From: JAVKDP01 sp040222185
GTDB taxonomy: Bacteria > Bacteroidota > Rhodothermia > Balneolales > Balneolaceae
Assembly (NCBI GenBank): GCA_040222185.1
Contig: JAVKDP010000001.1
Coordinates: 1 to 20,850 of the forward strand
Direction of reading: 5' to 3'
DNA length: 20,850 nucleotides
Part shown: positions 1 to 10,200 of the stretch, one piece after another
Position numbering within the stretch: the stretch's first letter is position 1
How the letters are laid out: each line of letters opens with the position of its first letter
Position numbers and translations under genes: made by a program
Notes under the pieces: model-generated
The model's input: only the letters and a program-made list of their open reading frames with translations
Told to the model about the DNA's origin: nothing
The model's database searches: none

Positions 1-131
1 GCTGTTCCACCGTACGTCTTGGCCATCACTGTTGTAATCGCTGCGGTCAACGTTGTCTTACCATGATCTACGTGACCGATGGTGCCCACATTCACGTGGG
101 GTTTGGTTCGCTGAAAGGTCTCTTTTGCCAT
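1..131 (-). CDS. tuf: Elongation factor Tu, N-terminal fragment (cut by window edge)
   Basis: EF-Tu is the GTPase that carries aminoacyl-tRNA to the ribosome. The first 43 codons are visible, starting MAKETFQRTKPHVNVGTIGH and running through the G1/P-loop GHVDHGKTT (residues 19-27). The ATG is at 131-129. The rest of the gene lies left of the window, so nothing can be said about its end. It sits 29 bp downstream of fusA on the same strand, the classic str-operon position, so it is probably co-transcribed with rpsL-rpsG-fusA. The identification is secure because this N-terminus is almost invariant in bacteria. Truncation here is only the window boundary. Confidence 0.97.
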   Translation of the reverse strand, partial: MAKETFQRTKPHVNVGTIGHVDHGKTTLTAAITTVMAKTYGGT

Positions 132-160
132 GTCTTAAATCAGTTTATCGTTAAAAATTA

Positions 161-2302
161 TTATGATTGGCTTTCAATTATTTCCTGAGCAATTTTCTCA
201 GGCACTTGTGTATACTCTTCAAACTCCATGGAGTAAACAGCTCTACCTTGAGTCAAAGATCTCAAGTCAGTAGAGTAACCGAACATTTCTGATAAAGGAA
301 CATTCGCTTTTACAACAGAACCGGTTGCATCAGTATCCATACTTTGGATAATTCCACGACGGCTGTTTAAATCACCGATAACATCACCCATATATTCCTC
401 AGGAGTAGTTACCTCTACTTTCATAACCGGCTCAAGCATTACTGGCTTGGCTTTTTTAGCAGACTCTCTGAATCCACTTTTAGCAGCTAGTTCGAAACTA
501 AGTTGATCTGAATCCACATCATGGTAAGAACCATCAAATAAACGGAAACCAACATTTTGTACGGCGTAGTTAGCCTGAATACCATTTTCAAGAGCCAATT
601 TGAAGCCTTTTTCTACAGCAGGGATAAATTCACGAGGAATATTACCACCAACAACTTCATTGATAAACAGGAAGCCTTCAGATCTTGAAATACGATCTTC
701 TTTACCTTCATAATTATCGAAATGCTGAAGAGGAGCAATCTCAAATTGAATATCCGCAAACTTACCACGTCCACCAGACTGCTTCTTATAAGTCTCACGG
801 TGAGTGATTGGCTTAGAAATAGTTTCACGGTAAGATACCTGAGGAGCACCAACGTTAGCTTCAACTTTGAATTCACGTCTTAGCCTGTCCACAATAATCT
901 CAAGGTGAAGCTCACCCATACCAGCAATAGTAGTCTGACCAGTTTCTTCGTCAGTACTTACTTTGAAAGTTGGATCTTCTTCAGCCAGCTTTTGAAGACC
1001 AGTAGAAAGCTTATCGCTATCTGCTTTAGTCTTTGGCTCAACAGCAAGCTTAATTACAGGCTCAGGGAATGTAATTTGCTCTAGGATTACAGGATTGCTC
1101 ATATCGCAGAAAGTATCTCCAGTATGAACATCTTTAACACCTACAACAGCTACAATATCACCAGCTCTTGCTATTTCAATATCTTTTTTATCATTCGCAT
1201 GCATTTCAAGCAGACGACCAACTCTTTCTTTCTTACCCGTTGAAGAGTTCAGGATATAAGAACCTTTTTCCAGTTGTCCGGAATAAACCCGGGCAAAAGT
1301 AAGCTTACCTACATAAGGGTCGGTCATGATTTTGAAAGCTAATGCTGAAAACGGAGCATTTACATCTGGCTCACGAACAATTTCTTCGTCAGTCTTTGGA
1401 TCAATACCAGTTACCGCATTCACATCAAGCGGACTTGGCATGAAGTCTAAAACTTTATCAAGCATTGCCTGAACACCTTTATTCTTCAAAGCAGTACCAC
1501 ACATTACAGGAGTAATATCCTTAGCAATAGTAGCTTTACGAATAGCAGCAGTAATTTCTTCCTGAGTGATTTCCTCTTCCATCAGGTACTTTTCCATCAA
1601 CGACTCATCATGGTCAGCGATAGCTTCAAGCATTTCCATACGGTACTGTGCAACATTATCAGTCATATCCTCAGGGATATCGATAACATCATACTTAGCA
1701 CCTAATGAAGCTTCGTCCCAAACGATAGCTTCCATTGTGATTAAGTCAACCACACCTCTGAAGTTCTCTTCCATTCCAATAGGAATCTGAACCGGGATAG
1801 GATTAGCTTTTAATTTCTTGTCTAATTGCTCAACTACATTATAGAAGTTAGCACCAGTTCGGTCCATTTTGTTAACAAATGCCATACAAGGAACCTGGTA
1901 CTTAGTAGCCTGGCGCCATACAGTCTCAGACTGAGGCTGAACACCACCTACAGAACAAAGCACGAATACCGCTCCATCAAGTACACGTAAAGAACGCTCT
2001 ACTTCTACAGTAAAATCTACGTGACCAGGAGTATCAATAATATTGATTCTGTGATTATTCCAAATACAATGAGTAGCAGCTGAAGTAATAGTAATACCTC
2101 TTTCCTGCTCCTGCTCCATCCAATCCATGGTAGCAGCACCATCATGCACCTCACCTATTCTGTGACTTCTACCAGTGTAGAAAAGAATACGCTCAGTTAC
2201 GGTAGTTTTACCCGCATCGATGTGAGCCATAATCCCAATGTTACGCGTTCTGCGCATTTGGTCTAGAATTTTTGGGTCCATTGCTGTTTTTACTTCAGAC
2301 AT
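161..2302 (-). CDS. fusA: Elongation factor G
   Basis: EF-G is the cytosolic translocase GTPase that moves tRNA and mRNA through the ribosome and, with ribosome recycling factor, splits post-termination complexes. The 713-residue product has the normal EF-G length. It shows G1 AHIDAGKTT (26-34), the switch I RGIT, G3 DTPGH (90-94), G4 NKMD (144-147) and a G5-type CGTALKNKG, followed by the domain II-V sequence including YRETI and GRGKFAD. The ATG at 2302-2300 follows the rpsG stop by 20 bp, and tuf follows after 29 bp, so this is the third gene of an rpsL-rpsG-fusA-tuf operon. No frameshift or missing catalytic motif is seen. Bacteria can carry several EF-G paralogues, but this genomic position marks the canonical one. 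Confidence 0.98.
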   Translation of the reverse strand: MSEVKTAMDPKILDQMRRTRNIGIMAHIDAGKTTVTERILFYTGRSHRIGEVHDGAATMDWMEQEQERGITITSAATHCIWNNHRINIIDTPGHVDFTVEVERSLRVLDGAVFVLCSVGGVQPQSETVWRQATKYQVPCMAFVNKMDRTGANFYNVVEQLDKKLKANPIPVQIPIGMEENFRGVVDLITMEAIVWDEASLGAKYDVIDIPEDMTDNVAQYRMEMLEAIADHDESLMEKYLMEEEITQEEITAAIRKATIAKDITPVMCGTALKNKGVQAMLDKVLDFMPSPLDVNAVTGIDPKTDEEIVREPDVNAPFSALAFKIMTDPYVGKLTFARVYSGQLEKGSYILNSSTGKKERVGRLLEMHANDKKDIEIARAGDIVAVVGVKDVHTGDTFCDMSNPVILEQITFPEPVIKLAVEPKTKADSDKLSTGLQKLAEEDPTFKVSTDEETGQTTIAGMGELHLEIIVDRLRREFKVEANVGAPQVSYRETISKPITHRETYKKQSGGRGKFADIQFEIAPLQHFDNYEGKEDRISRSEGFLFINEVVGGNIPREFIPAVEKGFKLALENGIQANYAVQNVGFRLFDGSYHDVDSDQLSFELAAKSGFRESAKKAKPVMLEPVMKVEVTTPEEYMGDVIGDLNSRRGIIQSMDTDATGSVVKANVPLSEMFGYSTDLRSLTQGRAVYSMEFEEYTQVPEKIAQEIIESQS

Positions 2303-2322
2303 GTTTTTGATGAATAGTGTTT

Positions 2323-2790
2323 TTAAAATCTAAAATGAGCGAATGCCTTGTTTGCTTCCGCCATACGATGCGTCTCGTCTTTCTTTCGAACTGCACCACC
2401 TTCATTTTTGGAAGCGTCGATAAGTTCTCTGGATAAACGAAGCGACATAGACTTGTCGTTACGAGAACGAGCAGCCTTAATCAACCAACGCATACCTAAT
2501 GCAGTACCGCGCTCCTGACGAACTTCGATAGGAACCTGGTAGGTTGCACCACCAACTCGGCGAGACTTAACTTCAACTACAGGAGTTGAATTCTGCAATG
2601 CAGATCGGAAAATTTCAATTCCGGTTTCGCCAGTTCTTTCTTCAATTACTTCAAATGCCTGATAAACAATTTTACGAGCAATGTTTTTCTTGCCGTCTTT
2701 CATCAGGTTGTTTACGAAACGAGTGATTACTTTATCCTCAAAAATTGGATCTGGTTGTACGTCTCGTTTTTCTGCTTTTCTTCTACGCAT
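2323..2790 (-). CDS. rpsG: 30S ribosomal protein S7
   Basis: S7 is a primary 16S rRNA-binding protein that nucleates the 30S head and lines the E site. The product has 155 residues, the normal size. It begins MRRRKAEKRDVQPDPIFEDK and has the conserved FVNNLMKDGKK segment and the GGATYQVPIEV loop (roughly residues 80-90). It starts at an ATG (2790-2788) 25 bp after the rpsL stop and ends 20 bp before fusA, so it is the second gene of the str operon. In E. coli S7 autogenously regulates this operon at the rpsL-rpsG junction. I see no obvious equivalent structure in the short spacer here. Confidence 0.98.
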   Translation of the reverse strand: MRRRKAEKRDVQPDPIFEDKVITRFVNNLMKDGKKNIARKIVYQAFEVIEERTGETGIEIFRSALQNSTPVVEVKSRRVGGATYQVPIEVRQERGTALGMRWLIKAARSRNDKSMSLRLSRELIDASKNEGGAVRKKDETHRMAEANKAFAHFRF

Positions 2791-2816
2791 ACTCGATTAC
2801 TCTAATATCTTTTGGG

Positions 2817-3191
2817 TTACCCTTTAGGTCTCTTGGTTCCGTATAAACTTCGACTTTGAGTACGACCTTCAACGCCAGCCGTATCAAGAGTACCACGAAT
2901 AATGTGGTAACGAACACCAGGTAAATCTTTTACCCTTCCGCCACGAATCAAGACAATACTATGTTCTTGCAGGTTGTGACCTTCTCCAGGAATGTAAGCC
3001 GTAACTTCAATTCCATTTACTAAACGAATACGAGCTACTTTACGAAGAGCTGAATTCGGCTTCTTAGGTGTAGTTGTATAAACACGAGTACAAACACCAC
3101 GCTTTTGAGGGCAACTTTGCATTGCCGGAGCGGTTGTTTTCCGTATCTTGGTTTTTCTACCTTTTCTAATAAGTTGTTGTATAGTTGGCAC
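2817..3191 (-). CDS. rpsL: 30S ribosomal protein S12
   Basis: S12 sits at the decoding centre and controls translational accuracy. The 124-residue product begins PTIQQLIRKGRKTK after the initiator. It has both conserved loops: TPKKPNSALRK (41-51, lysines equivalent to E. coli K42/K43) and GGRVKDLPGVRYH (84-96, lysine equivalent to K87 beside the Asp that RimO modifies in many bacteria). Both lysines are the streptomycin-sensitive type. The start is GTG (3191-3189). No in-frame ATG gives this N-terminus, and the next residues match the family from position 2. It is the first gene of the str operon, about 40 bp downstream of the promoter-like elements at 3230-3263. Confidence 0.98.
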   Translation of the reverse strand: MPTIQQLIRKGRKTKIRKTTAPAMQSCPQKRGVCTRVYTTTPKKPNSALRKVARIRLVNGIEVTAYIPGEGHNLQEHSIVLIRGGRVKDLPGVRYHIIRGTLDTAGVEGRTQSRSLYGTKRPKG

Positions 3192-3229
3192 AGTTCAAAT
3201 GTTTGGTTATTGCCATCAAATCGAGCTTG

Positions 3230-3263
3230 CAAATATAGGGAAGTTTGGAATCATATTGCAAAA
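3230..3263 (-). promoter_or_regulatory. Bacteroidota-type promoter of the str operon
   Basis: On the minus strand, TTTTG (plus 3263-3259) is followed after 21 bp by TATATTTG (plus 3237-3230). This fits the Bacteroidota housekeeping consensus TTTG-N(17-23)-TAnnTTTG exactly. The -7 element lies about 38 bp upstream of the rpsL GTG, which leaves a short leader. This is the best-supported promoter in the window and one of the reasons for placing the organism in this group. Confidence 0.75.
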
Positions 3264-3380
3264 CATTTATAAAACTAATTCTTCTTTATTTTACCATATT
3301 CTTCAAATAGGCTCCATTAACCTGAAATTAGTTCGAAAGAATCATTTTTAAATACTAATCGATATATATCATCATATCAA

Positions 3381-5450
3381 TTGAATTTATCCAGTTTACC
3401 AAATTTAAGCACTAAACGCCTTGAAGCTCTTTCAAAAGAAGGGATATCTACAGTTGCTGATTTCCTGAATTTCTTCCCAAGGAGATATCTAGATCGTACT
3501 AATGTGCAACCTATTTCACATTTGATGGGATCGGGAGAAGAGATCACTGTATCTGGAAAGGTAGTCTCAGTTATGGAAATTGGTTATGGTAGAAAGAAGC
3601 GTCTCGAGGTTACTATTAATGATGGTTCTGCTTCCATTAAAGGAGTATGGTTTAGAGGGGCCTCATACTTCAAAAGTATTTTCAAGAAAGGAGATGTTGT
3701 CGCTTTTTTTGGAGCAGCAAAACGATATGGTAAAAACATTACAATTGCCCATCCCGAAGTGGATAAGATATCTGATGAAGGTGACCTTGAAGCTTTCTCC
3801 AGGATTATACCTATTTATCCGGGAAGCAAAGAGACAAGCAAAGCGCGTATCACCAGTACCCTTGTTCAGTCGTGGATCAGAATTATATTGGAGCGAACCG
3901 AACTAACCGAGTTTATACCTATATATATGCTCGAAGAACTCGGCCTTCCAAATAGGAATGACGCATACCGGATGATCCACTTCCCGGAGAACCACGGAGA
4001 ACACAAAAAAGCATTGGAACGCTTTAAGTTTGAGGAGCTCTTTTTGTTTGAACTGAGCATGGAGAAAATTCACCATACCATAGAGGAAAGAAAACGCGGA
4101 CATATTTTTGGAAATTTTGGTACCTATACTTCGCACTATTTTAATGAGCTACTTCCCTTCAAATTAACAGAAGGTCAAAGCTCTTCCCTTTCTGATATAA
4201 AAAAGGACGTTCAATCTGGCCGACAAATGAATCGCCTTATACAAGGTGATGTAGGTGCTGGAAAAACTATTGTAGCTATTGGAGCTATACTCATGGCACT
4301 GGATAACGGTTTCCAGGCTGCATTTGTAGCGCCAACTGAAATCCTGGCTGAACAACACTTCAGAACACTATCAGAGCATCTCAAAGAGTTAGATATAAAC
4401 ATTAGACTTTTAGTTGGGGGGCAAAAAACTGCTCTGCGCCGGGACGTCCTCACTGATATAGAAGGCGGATCATGTAATATAGTTATAGGAACTCATGCTG
4501 TAATTCAAAAGGAGATCAAGTTTCATAAACTAGGACTAGCTGTTATTGATGAACAGCACAGGTTTGGAGTTAAACAAAGAGCAGAGCTTCTTAATAAAGG
4601 CGAACATCCACATATATTGGTAATGAGTGCTACTCCTATCCCCCGCTCTTTAGCTATGACGGTTTATGCCGATCTTGACATCTCAATTATAAAGGGCCTT
4701 CCAGCAGGTCGAAAACCAATCCGGACTGCGATAAGGAGCCAGAAGAAGCGTGAAGATGTTTTTTCCTTTGTTAAACAGGAAGTGGAACAAGGCGGCCAGG
4801 TGTATGTTATTTACCCTTTAGTGGAAGAGTCTGAAGCTCTGGATTTGAAGGACGCTACTGCTGGGTTTGAAAAAATTAAAGCACGATTTCCAGAGTTTAA
4901 CGTTGGCTTGTTGCATGGAAGAATGAAGTCAGATGAGAAAGATGAAGTAATGAAAGCTTTCATCAAAAATGAAATACAAATCCTGGTTTCAACAACAGTA
5001 ATTGAAGTTGGTGTAGATGTACCCAATGCTTCGATTATGTTGATTGAACATGCTGAACGATTTGGGCTTTCACAGCTTCACCAATTAAGAGGACGTATTG
5101 GCCGTGGTGAACGACAAAGTTATTGCATCCTGATGCCCGATGTGAAGGTGAGCAAAGCCGGGGCATTTCGCCTTAAAACCATGGAAGAAACAAATGATGG
5201 TTTTAAAATTGCAGAAGCTGATCTAAAACTCAGGGGACCTGGTGATTTCCTGGGAACCAAGCAAAGTGGTTTACCAGACTTCAAGGTTGCCGATATTGTA
5301 GAGGATCAATTTACTTTAGCTCAGGCTAAAGAGAAGGCAATGCATTTAATCGCTTCTGATCCTGATATGAACTTACCAGAGAACAAATCATTGAAAGGAG
5401 TTTTCGAGCCCTACTTCAGAGAGAAAGCTTCGTTTTATGGAATGGGTTGA
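3381..5450 (+). CDS. recG: ATP-dependent DNA helicase RecG
   Basis: RecG is the monomeric superfamily 2 translocase that remodels stalled replication forks, R-loops and Holliday junctions. The product has 689 residues (E. coli 693). It opens with the helix-hairpin-like region LSSLPNLSTKRLEALSKEGI and FFPRRYLDRT, then an OB-fold wedge domain (about 50-150). Next come the helicase motifs: Walker A GDVGAGKT (about 289-296), Walker B-type DEQH (about 389-392), SATPIPRS, and QLRGRIGRGE (motif VI). The C-terminal region keeps the LRGPGDFLGTKQSG segment. The start is TTG at 3381. The frame is open upstream only to the stop at 3318-3320, with no ATG, and the family match begins right after the TTG. 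No Shine-Dalgarno is evident. It is divergent from the str operon. Confidence 0.96.
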   Translation: MNLSSLPNLSTKRLEALSKEGISTVADFLNFFPRRYLDRTNVQPISHLMGSGEEITVSGKVVSVMEIGYGRKKRLEVTINDGSASIKGVWFRGASYFKSIFKKGDVVAFFGAAKRYGKNITIAHPEVDKISDEGDLEAFSRIIPIYPGSKETSKARITSTLVQSWIRIILERTELTEFIPIYMLEELGLPNRNDAYRMIHFPENHGEHKKALERFKFEELFLFELSMEKIHHTIEERKRGHIFGNFGTYTSHYFNELLPFKLTEGQSSSLSDIKKDVQSGRQMNRLIQGDVGAGKTIVAIGAILMALDNGFQAAFVAPTEILAEQHFRTLSEHLKELDINIRLLVGGQKTALRRDVLTDIEGGSCNIVIGTHAVIQKEIKFHKLGLAVIDEQHRFGVKQRAELLNKGEHPHILVMSATPIPRSLAMTVYADLDISIIKGLPAGRKPIRTAIRSQKKREDVFSFVKQEVEQGGQVYVIYPLVEESEALDLKDATAGFEKIKARFPEFNVGLLHGRMKSDEKDEVMKAFIKNEIQILVSTTVIEVGVDVPNASIMLIEHAERFGLSQLHQLRGRIGRGERQSYCILMPDVKVSKAGAFRLKTMEETNDGFKIAEADLKLRGPGDFLGTKQSGLPDFKVADIVEDQFTLAQAKEKAMHLIASDPDMNLPENKSLKGVFEPYFREKASFYGMG

Positions 5451-5471
5451 AAAAGAGTCTTTTTTCTTTTT
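5450..5471 (+). terminator. Weak hairpin plus T-tract after recG
   Basis: Beginning at the last base of the recG stop codon, AAAAAG (5450-5455) can pair with CTTTTT (5459-5464) around an AGT loop. A T-rich run follows to about 5471. The stem is only 6 bp and nearly all A-T, so this is a weak terminator candidate. Read-through into the gene at 5506 is quite possible. Confidence 0.35.
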
Positions 5472-5505
5472 ATACTAATGTTAAAATTACATTTAGACTA
5501 ATTCC

Positions 5506-6633
5506 ATGCACTATATTTTTAGATATATAGTTACCTCTTCTTTTTTTCTAATACTCGTTCTTTCCTGGACTCTTTCTTTAAGTCAAGAAAACCGGTTAAC
5601 TGGTAATATAACTGATTCGAAAACAGGTGAAATTCTAGCAGGAGCTCATATATTTGTAAACAAGACAACGATCGGAACAGCCTCAGATCAAAATGGAAAC
5701 TATAGGCTTACAGGTATTCCGGCTGGAATTCAAACTATTATAATCTCATTTATTGGATTTAAAGATTATATCGTAGAAGTTGATTTCACTAAACTCAAAA
5801 ATCAAAGACTGGAAGTAAAGCTTGAATCGAAACCATTTAGTTTTAATGAGGTTCAAGTTACAAGTAGTAACAAGGAATGGAGGAAAAATCTCAAAAAATT
5901 CAAGACTCACTTTTTTGGAGCAACTATTAATGCTGCATCTATGGAACTTGTTAATCCAGAAGTCTTAACCTTTGAAAATTCAGGCTCCAAACTTATAACA
6001 ACTGCTGAAGCTCCGTTAAAGATTATCAACAATGCCTTAGGTTATGAGATAACCTATTACCTTACGAAAAGCATTTCTACTGATAGTTACTTTGACTCTA
6101 GCTTCATTATGGAATTTAAAGAATTAGAATCTGAGTCAAGTAAGGTTTTAAAGAGCTGGCATTTTGAACGTGAAAAAGCCTATCTAGGCTCTTTTATACA
6201 TTTCATGAATGTACTTAGTGATGGTTCTTATTTGGAAGAAGGATTCAAAGTACTTGCTTCAAAAGATGAAAATTTAAATAACTACAATTACGACCCTGAG
6301 TATGACAATCCTTATTCTAAAGAGCTTTATCTAAATGAATTTGCAGAAATCCAGAAGGATAATAAGTGGATCAAATTGTCAGTACCTGCTAGTTACGACT
6401 TATTAGAAGTTGTATACCTGAAAGAAAAAATTGACTATCCGCTTATGAGGAGAATAAAACTAAAAGGATCTCCAAGCCAAGTATCCTGGCTTGAAATTCC
6501 GAATGATATCGCAGTTATAAATAAACGAACCGGATCTTATTCTGATCATTTTGTTTTTACAATTCATGGTTATTGGGGCTGGACAAATCGTATTCCCGAA
6601 TTACTTCCAATTAACTATACACTTCAGGATTAA
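5506..6633 (+). CDS. Exported protein with carboxypeptidase-regulatory-like domain
   Basis: The 375-residue product starts with a signal peptide (charged start, hydrophobic core about 7-26, small residues near SLSQ), so it is exported. Residues about 30-110 form a CarboxypepD_reg-like beta-sandwich: LTGNITDSKTGEILAGAHIF, a GTASDQNGNYRLTGIPAG turn and IGFKDY. This domain is common at the N-terminus of Bacteroidota outer-membrane receptors and surface proteins. The following part (EWRKNLKKFKTHFFG, NPEVLTFE, EAPLKIINNALGYEITYYL) matches what I remember of a widespread family of uncharacterised proteins carrying this domain in the phylum. There is no TonB-dependent barrel and no peptidase motif, so despite the domain name it is not expected to be an enzyme. 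It lies 55 bp after recG and is probably independent of the signalling genes further right. The function is unknown. Confidence 0.8.
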   Translation: MHYIFRYIVTSSFFLILVLSWTLSLSQENRLTGNITDSKTGEILAGAHIFVNKTTIGTASDQNGNYRLTGIPAGIQTIIISFIGFKDYIVEVDFTKLKNQRLEVKLESKPFSFNEVQVTSSNKEWRKNLKKFKTHFFGATINAASMELVNPEVLTFENSGSKLITTAEAPLKIINNALGYEITYYLTKSISTDSYFDSSFIMEFKELESESSKVLKSWHFEREKAYLGSFIHFMNVLSDGSYLEEGFKVLASKDENLNNYNYDPEYDNPYSKELYLNEFAEIQKDNKWIKLSVPASYDLLEVVYLKEKIDYPLMRRIKLKGSPSQVSWLEIPNDIAVINKRTGSYSDHFVFTIHGYWGWTNRIPELLPINYTLQD

Positions 6634-6636
6634 AGT

Positions 6637-6665
6637 TATCCTATATCGTTAAGCTCAATAGGATA
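6637..6665. repeat. 8-bp inverted repeat just after the 5506-6633 gene
   Basis: TATCCTAT (6637-6644) and ATAGGATA (6658-6665) form a perfect 8-bp stem with a 13-base loop, 4 bp after the stop codon. An overlapping alternative stem pairs ATAGG (6658-6662) with a CCTAT just downstream. No T-tract follows. It may act as a 3' end-stabilising or factor-dependent terminator hairpin, but the evidence is only the symmetry. Confidence 0.4.
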
Positions 6666-6999
6666 CTGTTACCTATCAAATCGATACAAAATCTATCTCG
6701 CAATTGAGAGGTGTCAAAATTCTTGGTATACATCCGAGGACTTTCGTGCCTATTGACCTCTACTTTTACTTGTATTTCAGGCGCATATCCTTTCAAAAAA
6801 GGCAATTCGCAAAAAAAAGTGGTCTACAAATGGTATACCTGTTAATCTACAAAACTCATTGTGTTGTAAATTACTCTCAGAGATAAACATTCTCTTTGAT
6901 CATAATTGACACCCCTTGTTATGATTATAATAATCTACCCCGTGAGTGGCTCTGTTGAAACTGGCTACTTCCATTAATATTTAATGAAGTCTTGAGATA
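6666..6999. other. Non-coding spacer, no convincing gene
   Basis: About 330 bp without a supportable gene. The longest reading frame (6704-6886, plus, TTG start, 60 codons) has no start context, signal or family resemblance. Near the right end, CATTAA-TAT-TTAATG (6972-6986) is a small perfect inverted repeat 13 bp before the ATG at 7000, a possible operator or chance A+T symmetry. I see no tRNA, insertion-sequence end or exact Bacteroidota promoter consensus. Confidence 0.5.
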
Positions 7000-7200
7000 A
7001 TGAAAAACATATTGCAAATATTACTGGTTCTGTGTCTCCTGGTAGTGATTACTCTGTTAGTTCAGAGTCAATTCACAGCTCCTGTAGATCCATCGAGCCT
7101 GGTCAAGGATATTATTCTTGGGCTTCTGATACTTGGGAGTAGTTTTTATGCCCTTAAAGAACTCAGGAGCCTCAAACCTAACGACCCATTTAGAAAGTAG
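7000..7200 (+). CDS. Small two-helix membrane protein, function unknown
   Basis: The 66-residue product has two hydrophobic segments, about residues 4-23 (ILQILLVLCLLVVITLLV) and 37-52 (VKDIILGLLILGSSFYAL). They are joined by a short polar turn with APVDPSS. A basic tail (KELRSLKPNDPFRK) probably stays in the cytoplasm, making a hairpin with both ends inside. ATG start. The consistent amphipathic layout supports a real gene over a shadow, and no other frame here is plausible. It is convergent with HTCS1, whose stop lies 85 bp away. I do not recognise the family. Confidence 0.6.
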   Translation: MKNILQILLVLCLLVVITLLVQSQFTAPVDPSSLVKDIILGLLILGSSFYALKELRSLKPNDPFRK

Positions 7201-7285
7201 TATCTAAATGCTTACAAGTTATGCGTTTTCAGATCATCTGGTTGACTACCTTTCTTAAATCTTAGTTAGTCTTCAGGTCTTTCTC

Positions 7286-10200
7286 TCACATAGCCATTCT
7301 TTTTTTAACATATTCCTGTGGGGATAAACCATATGCTTTTTTGAACGCCTTTGAGAAATAAGACAGGTGATTGAAGCCTACAGAATATGAAACCTCAGAT
7401 ATTGAAAACCCTTCTTCGATTAACTTTAATGCCTCCTCGAATCTGAGCCTTGTTATGGTCTTGTTTATAGATTCCTGGTTTTCCTTTTTCCAGTTCCTGT
7501 ACAGAGATGGGCTACTAACCGAAAGCGCCCGTGCGATGAGCTCAACATTCAATTCCGGGTTCCCCAAATGTCTTTGAATAATCTCATGGACGTTCCTGAT
7601 TAACTGACTCTGTCTTTTATCATCTTTTTTCTGTTCTTCTTGTAAAATCAACCCCTCCCTTCTCAAAAGCACTTTGATCTGGGTGAGCAGCACACTATTC
7701 TGAACCGGCTTTGGCAGATAGATATCCGCACCTACGTTTAATCCTTTTTCAATATCCGCAACACTATTTTTTGCACTCAGGAAAATAAAAGGTATGCTTT
7801 TGTACTCCTCCATCTTCCGGATACTTTTCATCATTTCATAGCCATTCATGATAGGCATCATAATATCTGAAACAACTATATCGGGACTAAATGCTTTGAG
7901 TAATTCAAGACCTTCTTGTCCATTCTGTGCAACCTGCACTTCATATTCGTTTCCTATTACGGAACTCAGGTATTCCCTGAAGTCCTCGTTATCCTCTACA
8001 AGTAACACCTTTTGGGTAAACAAGGTTTTAACAGACTGATTTGTACTCTGGCTGTCAGATAGCACAATATTATCTGTATTTTTTTCAGTTGGGATACTGA
8101 TTGTAGAAGAAGTCTTGATACGATCTTTAGAGCTAATATGAGCACTACCTTTTTTAAGATGAATAATGAATTGAGTACCAATCTCTACTGTTGACTCAAC
8201 TTGAATAGTCCCGCCCATTTTTTCGACTAGCCCTTTTACCAAAGCCAATCCAATTCCTGTTCCCCCTGCTCTTGAAATGGATGAATCTCCCTGGTAATAA
8301 GAATCAAATATATAAGGCAAATCCTTCTTTGGAATTCCTGAACCTGTATCATACACCTTTACGACCACATCTTCTTTTTCTTCTTCAATTTTAAAGCAAA
8401 TTCCTCCTTTTTGAGAGGTAAACTTTAAGGCATTACTTAATAGGTTGGTGATAATATGCTCCCATGCATTAACATCAACATATATTAATTCAAGGTCTTC
8501 ACTTTCGATCAGCTTTAACTGAATTTCTTTTTTTGCTAAGGAATCTTCAAACTGGGTAACAATTCTGTGAGTGAGTTTAAATAGATCAATGGGTTCAAAG
8601 AATAGAGTTAACTCTCCTGAATTTAACTTGGAAACATCCAGTAACTGATTTATTAACTCTTTTAACCTTGTTGCATTCCGCTTCATAAGTGTAAGCGAGT
8701 TTCTCTTTTTCGGATTACTTACTTGAAAGCCGTCTTCTTCCAGCATATCCTCTAATGGATTCAGTATTAACGAAAGCGGTGTTCGTAACTCGTGTGTAAA
8801 ATTGGTAAAGAATTGAGATTTAGACTGATCCAGTTTTCTTACTTGTTGCAATGCCAGTTCTGTTTTCTCTTTTTCTTCCAGAAGCTCAACCGTTCTTTCT
8901 TCTACTAACCTATTTAGTCTTTCTTCTCTCCTTTTCCCCTGAATAAGCAACAGTCTGATTCCCAAAAATACCATTAACCCGAATAGAATAACAGATACTC
9001 CAAAAAACCAAACCGTTTCGTAAAAGTATGGAGTTACATTAACCGTAATCTGATTTCTTACAAATTCTTCATTGCCAACGATTTTACCTCTCATTGAAAA
9101 TCTATGCTCACCAGCCGGAAGGTTTGTTAGTACGGCTAAACGCTCTGAGCCAACTTTCTGCCAGCCTGTATTTACACCCTCCATTTTATATTCAAGTATC
9201 AATTTCTCAGGAGTTGTAAAACTGGGAATACTAAATTTTATCTGAATATCTCTGACACTATGAGGAAGAGTAATCTCAGACCTATTGAAAAAGTGCTCGC
9301 TTGTATCTTCGTATGAAACAACTTCTATTATAGGAGGAATTAGCTCTCTTTGATTTGTGAGATGCCATTCAGGTTTTGTATACACAATACCAGCCTGATT
9401 AGGAAAAAGAAGCTTGCCATCTCCCGTTAAAAGCCCGGCGTATTGAACTCCACCATTTCCTTCCCTGTTTTCAAGCCCATCTTCCTCACCAAAACTTTCA
9501 ATGTTCAATTCTGTTATTTCCTCATCCAAAAAATCATTTAGAATAGATTCCTTGATCCTCATAATCCCTTTATTGGAGTTAATCCAGAAATAACCAAAAC
9601 GATCTTTAATTAATCGGTGAAGTGAGTTATCAATTAATCCATCAGCAGTAGATACTCCTTTAATCTCTTGCACATTATATGCCGAGTCAATGACTACCCG
9701 GTTTAAGCCTTTATCTTCGGTAACCACCCAGAGTGTATCATCAGAAGACATGTAAAGATCACGTATCAAGTTACTTGTTAAGCCATCTTCCGTATCTAGA
9801 AAGGAGAACCTGTCCTCTTCATCTAATATTGCCAGTCCACTTTGAGTGGTTAGAAAAAACAGATCACCGTTTTCTGTTTCCTGTATTCCGGTAACTCGGG
9901 ATACTTCTGTACCATTTGCTCCTAAAAACTTACCTGTTGAATCTCCGAATATCTGGTATAATCCGATATCTTTTCCAACCCAAAATCGATTCTTACTATC
10001 TTCAAAAAATACATTTACCTGTCCGGTTAGCTGGTTTTCAGGGTATAATGTCCATCTTCCCGCTTCATATTTCCAGGTATCGAAGTTCCCTGCAAACACT
10101 GAACCAGACTTTGACTCATATACTGATCTATAATAGATGAAATCAAGACCACTATTCTCCCGATTCCAATTTGTGATTTCATCATCACTAATGCGGAAAA

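Noticed and set aside
2817..3191. Possible streptomycin-resistance allele in rpsL
   Set aside because: Both key lysines (in TPKKPNS and GRVKDLP) are the wild-type residues.
5506..6633. Carboxypeptidase enzyme
   Set aside because: Only the regulatory-like beta-sandwich is present. No zinc-peptidase motif follows.
6704..6886. 60-codon plus-strand frame in the spacer
   Set aside because: TTG start without supporting signal, irregular composition and no resemblance to anything known to me.
9846..10133. Plus-strand frames inside HTCS1, and similar frames antisense to fusA, recG and HTCS2
   Set aside because: They are shadows of well-supported genes on the opposite strand and lack protein-like features.
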